NCBI GenBank assembly: GCA_017651645.1
Contig: JAGCCO010000022.1
Coordinates: 1 to 64,000 of the forward strand
Length of the DNA: 64,000 nt
Reading direction: 5' to 3'
From: Bacteroidales bacterium
GTDB taxonomy: Bacteria; Bacteroidota; Bacteroidia; Bacteroidales; F082
In this document: in pieces, positions 61,330-64,000 of the stretch
Layout: each line of letters begins with the position of its first letter
Numbering within the stretch: the first letter of the stretch is position 1
Notes under the pieces: model-generated
Databases searched by the model: none
The model's input: the letters and a program-made list of their open reading frames with translations, nothing else
Told to the model about the DNA's origin: nothing
Program-made: the position numbers and the translations under genes

Positions 61330-62787
61330 ATGAAGGCCATGTCCTTGAGCAGCCGACAGAAAATCATCACGCTGGCATCGGTTTTCACCCTTGCCGGCGT
61401 GTTGTATTGCCTCATTTCATTGGTCAACCACTACCTTTTCAAGACTTATACGCTGGATTTGGGGCTCTATACCCATGCGATGTATGATTATGTCCATTTT
61501 CGCATCGACGACTGTAGCATGTTCAAGGCGGTTCCACATAGCATTCTCGCTGACCATTTTGACTTGTATCTGATACTATTGTCGCCCTTGGTTTATCTGT
61601 TTGGAAGCTATACGTTGCTCATTGTGCAGATTGTAGCAGTGTTGTTGGGAGGTTGGGGCATTTATAAGTTGATTGGCCTTTACACCGATGACGACTGGCT
61701 ACCGATTCTGGCTGTGGCTGCTTTCTTTTTCTCTTTCGGCATTATCCAAGCCATAGCCTTTGATTATCATTCGAATGTGCTGACTACCATGATGTTGCCT
61801 TGGCTGCTGTATTTCCTGAAACAAAGAAAACTGGCTTTGGCATCCTTGTTTGTCGTGTTGTTCGTTATCGGGAAGGAAAACATGTCGCTGTGGCTGTTTT
61901 TTATTGTTGTTGGATTGATGTGGGATTATCGCAAGGATAAGAAGGTCCTTTGGCATTTGTTTGCTTACGCACTTTTTTCTATAACTTATTTCGTCATTAT
62001 CAATATGATAGTGATACCGAGATTAGGCGGTGGTGGCGGCGGTTTTGTTCGGTATGCCTATTTGGGCGACAATTATGCTGACATTGCCAAGAGGCTTCTA
62101 CAACATCCTGGCGAGGCATTTCGACTTCTGTTCGTTAATACTAGCGGTTTGTCGCGTTTTGATGGAGTGAAGCCTGAGTTTTACTATTGTACTTTGGCTT
62201 CGGGGATGCTGCTTACTCTGTTGAAACCCAATTATTTATTTATGCTGATTCCGCTTATTGCCCAGAAAATGCTGGCTTCCGATGGCAATTTATGGGGTGT
62301 TTCTTTCCATTATTCCGTGGAGTTTGTTCCTGTTTTGGTGGTTTCTTCGTTTTTGGTGCTTATCAAGCTGAAAAGCAGGAAGTGTAGGCTTGCATTAAGT
62401 GTAGCTTTGCTGCTGTCCACGGTGCTGACCACTTTCTATACTGTTGGCGTGCCTAAGTCGGCCATCATGGTTGACCAACTATGTGTGTATCAGGGGCGCC
62501 ACTATGAGCAGAAGGAATTCGATGTACGCTATGCCCGTGAGCTGATAGCGAGGATTCCTGAAGATGCCACTGTGAGTGCTGCCACGATGTTTGTGCCCCA
62601 TTTGGCTTTGCGCGACCATATCCAGAACTATACTAGTGCAAGCAGGATAGACACTGATTATGTGCTGATCACGGAACAATATGTCAATTATGAGCGTATG
62701 GGAAAGGTGTTGTTCACCAACCGATCGGAATATGAGACGGTGGCTTCCGACGGGACTATTCACCTGTTGCGGCGGATTCAGCCATGA
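61330..62787 (+). CDS. DUF2079-type polytopic membrane protein
   Basis: 485-residue protein with about ten hydrophobic segments. Family-like features are an N-terminal LVNHYLFKTYTLDLGLYTHAMYDYVHF segment, ADHFDLYLILLSPLVYLF, and LFVNTSGLSRFDGVKPEFYYCTLASGMLLTLL. A hydrophilic C-terminal domain (about 385-485) contains a VSAATMFVPHLALRDHI segment. These proteins resemble GT-C glycosyltransferases but lack a proven activity. The 3' end overlaps the convergent GT39-type gene by 32 bases. Confidence 0.78.
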   Translation: MKAMSLSSRQKIITLASVFTLAGVLYCLISLVNHYLFKTYTLDLGLYTHAMYDYVHFRIDDCSMFKAVPHSILADHFDLYLILLSPLVYLFGSYTLLIVQIVAVLLGGWGIYKLIGLYTDDDWLPILAVAAFFFSFGIIQAIAFDYHSNVLTTMMLPWLLYFLKQRKLALASLFVVLFVIGKENMSLWLFFIVVGLMWDYRKDKKVLWHLFAYALFSITYFVIINMIVIPRLGGGGGGFVRYAYLGDNYADIAKRLLQHPGEAFRLLFVNTSGLSRFDGVKPEFYYCTLASGMLLTLLKPNYLFMLIPLIAQKMLASDGNLWGVSFHYSVEFVPVLVVSSFLVLIKLKSRKCRLALSVALLLSTVLTTFYTVGVPKSAIMVDQLCVYQGRHYEQKEFDVRYARELIARIPEDATVSAATMFVPHLALRDHIQNYTSASRIDTDYVLITEQYVNYERMGKVLFTNRSEYETVASDGTIHLLRRIQP

Positions 62788-64000
62788 GGCTCTCCAAAGT
62801 AGGAGGCTCGGCACATAAGCCTTTACAGCTGTAAACGAAAAAGTTCTTCACTGTTTTCCCGTTGCGTTCGATGGGGATGACACCGACCAATTCAATCTCT
62901 TTGAAATACCACTGGTAAGTCTCCTTTGGGTCTTTCATATAGCGGCTATCGGAGAGGAACCAATAGTCTTCGCCCAAACGGAATCCACCCCGTTCGTCAT
63001 TGATCCAAAGGTATTTGTGCAAAAACTCGGGCCAGCCTAGGCCCAAGACCTTCATGCCTAAAGGTCGTGCAACGTAATAGTCGAGATTAGCTAAGGGAAA
63101 CCATTGGTTGGCCACGATGCCATCTTCTGCTTTCATCACGCCTTCAGCGATTTTCTGCTCTCGGAAATCGGCATATTTCTCACCCAGTTGCCGCCAGCCG
63201 TACATGTCTAAGGTGAAATCATCACATCCAAGCATCTCGGGTTCGGTGTGCTTGTCCAAGGGGATGAAGCCCGTCTTGATTTCGGCCACACCAATCGCCA
63301 AGGTGATCACAAGCACGGACAATGCCGCGATGATGGCTTTGGGCAACTTGTCAGAATCGGCATGTTTGTCTCTTAGATAGACTGCAGATAAAAGGATGAG
63401 CAGGACGTATGCAGGCGCATTCCAATGAGGTAGGGTAGGGCGAGTGAGGGAAAAGAGCAAAAACACCAAGATGAGCGGCAGGGCGATGCACATAATGAGG
63501 CGTTGGGCAGATTTCTCAAGGAGGAGTTTCTTATTGAAAGCTGCAATGACAGCGATTATGGCCAGCACGAAGTTGATGGGGTTGTTGTAGAAAACCTCGC
63601 CTGCGATTTCGGTTCCGAAAGTGCTGAAGTTAGGCTTCCCGAACAGGCTGACGCGGTCGCCATGGAAACTGAAACTAATGAAGTTGTTCTGGATATTCCA
63701 ATAGAGGATGGGGATGCAACAGACGGCCGAAATCAGCAAGGCGAGATAAAGATAGGGATTCTTTAGTTGTTTTCGGCTGAAAATCAGTATATAAAGTGCC
63801 ATTCCGACCCAAAGGAAGATGCCAGAGTATTTGGAGAGCATGGCTAAGCCTGCGAAGAGCCCGAAAAGTATAATAAACCGGTCCTTCGACAGGCTCAGGA
63901 ACCTAACTGCTGACCAAACTGATAGCAGCCAAAACAGCATCAGTGTCGTGTCCGGCATGATGAAGATGCCCGTGATGACAAAGGCATAGATGGAGGCTGT
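62756..64000 (-). CDS. GT39-type membrane glycosyltransferase (5' truncated)
   Basis: The frame stays open to the window edge beyond the ATG at 63958, so at least 415 C-terminal residues are seen and the N-terminus is missing. The visible part matches the PMT_2/ArnT-like class: the GIFIMPDTTLMLFWLLSVW segment, GLAMLSKYSGIFLW, then membrane helices and a soluble C-terminal domain ending about residue 400. Such enzymes transfer a sugar or aminosugar from a polyprenyl-phosphate donor outside the inner membrane. The LSLSKDR segment after the second helix comes from a diverged copy of the 24-mer repeat. Confidence 0.8.
   Translation of the reverse strand, partial: TASIYAFVITGIFIMPDTTLMLFWLLSVWSAVRFLSLSKDRFIILFGLFAGLAMLSKYSGIFLWVGMALYILIFSRKQLKNPYLYLALLISAVCCIPILYWNIQNNFISFSFHGDRVSLFGKPNFSTFGTEIAGEVFYNNPINFVLAIIAVIAAFNKKLLLEKSAQRLIMCIALPLILVFLLFSLTRPTLPHWNAPAYVLLILLSAVYLRDKHADSDKLPKAIIAALSVLVITLAIGVAEIKTGFIPLDKHTEPEMLGCDDFTLDMYGWRQLGEKYADFREQKIAEGVMKAEDGIVANQWFPLANLDYYVARPLGMKVLGLGWPEFLHKYLWINDERGGFRLGEDYWFLSDSRYMKDPKETYQWYFKEIELVGVIPIERNGKTVKNFFVYSCKGLCAEPPTLESLMAESAATGE
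63880..63903 (-). repeat. REP-like 24-mer inside the GT39-type gene
   Basis: The minus-strand sequence GGTTCCTGAGCCTGTC followed by GAAGGACC is a diverged copy of the 24-mer at 10715 and 56254. It is translated in frame as part of the RFLSLSKDRF segment, in the opposite orientation to its palindromic use in pyrC. Confidence 0.65.

Overview
The window looks like chromosomal DNA of a Bacteroidetes bacterium, most likely order Bacteroidales and an uncultured gut-type lineage. The evidence is the gene content: TonB-dependent outer-membrane receptors, GLPGLI proteins, a BspA-like leucine-rich protein and an IgGFc-binding-type protein that both carry type IX secretion C-termini, a kbl/epimerase-type threonine dehydrogenase pair, and LpxB. 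Many genes also have a TAnnTTTG promoter box, the Bacteroidetes -7 consensus, and there are no clear Shine-Dalgarno sites. I saw no rRNA, tRNA, CRISPR array, prophage or transposase gene. Coding density is high; only 34263-34671 is a gene-free stretch of more than 300 bases.

Layout. 1-891 is the 3' end of tsf. 979-3099 is a secreted GH20 hexosaminidase, followed by a long inverted repeat. 3241-9754 is a divergent locus: a secreted endonuclease/phosphatase-family enzyme on the minus strand faces a TonB receptor and a large DUF5689/choice-of-anchor lipoprotein. 9871-16456 holds a dolichol-phosphate-mannose-synthase-like transferase, pyrC, a MORN-type lipoprotein, a PagL-like barrel, a patatin phospholipase and cysS. 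16561-21649 holds kbl-tdh (threonine to glycine), maf, surE, a small membrane protein and lpxB. 21753-27774 is a surface-protein operon ending in comEC. 27830-31030 (minus) carries cstA, a PepSY-like protein and prfB with its programmed +1 frameshift. 31204-34262 has a BspA-like type IX cargo protein and a TPR membrane-bound HTH regulator. 34672-40983 has two GLPGLI proteins, an outer-membrane receptor, an ECF sigma factor and a membrane protein that may be its anti-sigma factor. 41216-47042 is a MacAB-TolC-like efflux operon, followed by another receptor. 49827-53704 is a compact fatty-acid-synthesis cluster (fabH, fabF, fabZ, acpP, fabG). 53826-58874 (minus) holds a LytTR regulator, recX, a PTS IIC-like permease, a lipoprotein nicotinamidase and a YgiQ-type radical SAM enzyme. 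59003-64000 has a YitT protein, pepT, a DUF2079 protein and the 3' part of a GT39-type transferase.

The most unusual signal is a set of intergenic hairpins. At least seven loci carry arrays of short words, about 7 nt per unit (for example GCTAATA, GACACGG, GAATGAT, AGCTATA), that face a reverse-complement array across a short loop. The words differ between loci but the architecture is shared. Some elements sit inside operons or in 5' leaders, and two run into a gene and supply its last codons (surE, fabF). Separate palindromic repeats are inserted in frame inside pyrC, a receptor gene and the terminal transferase gene.
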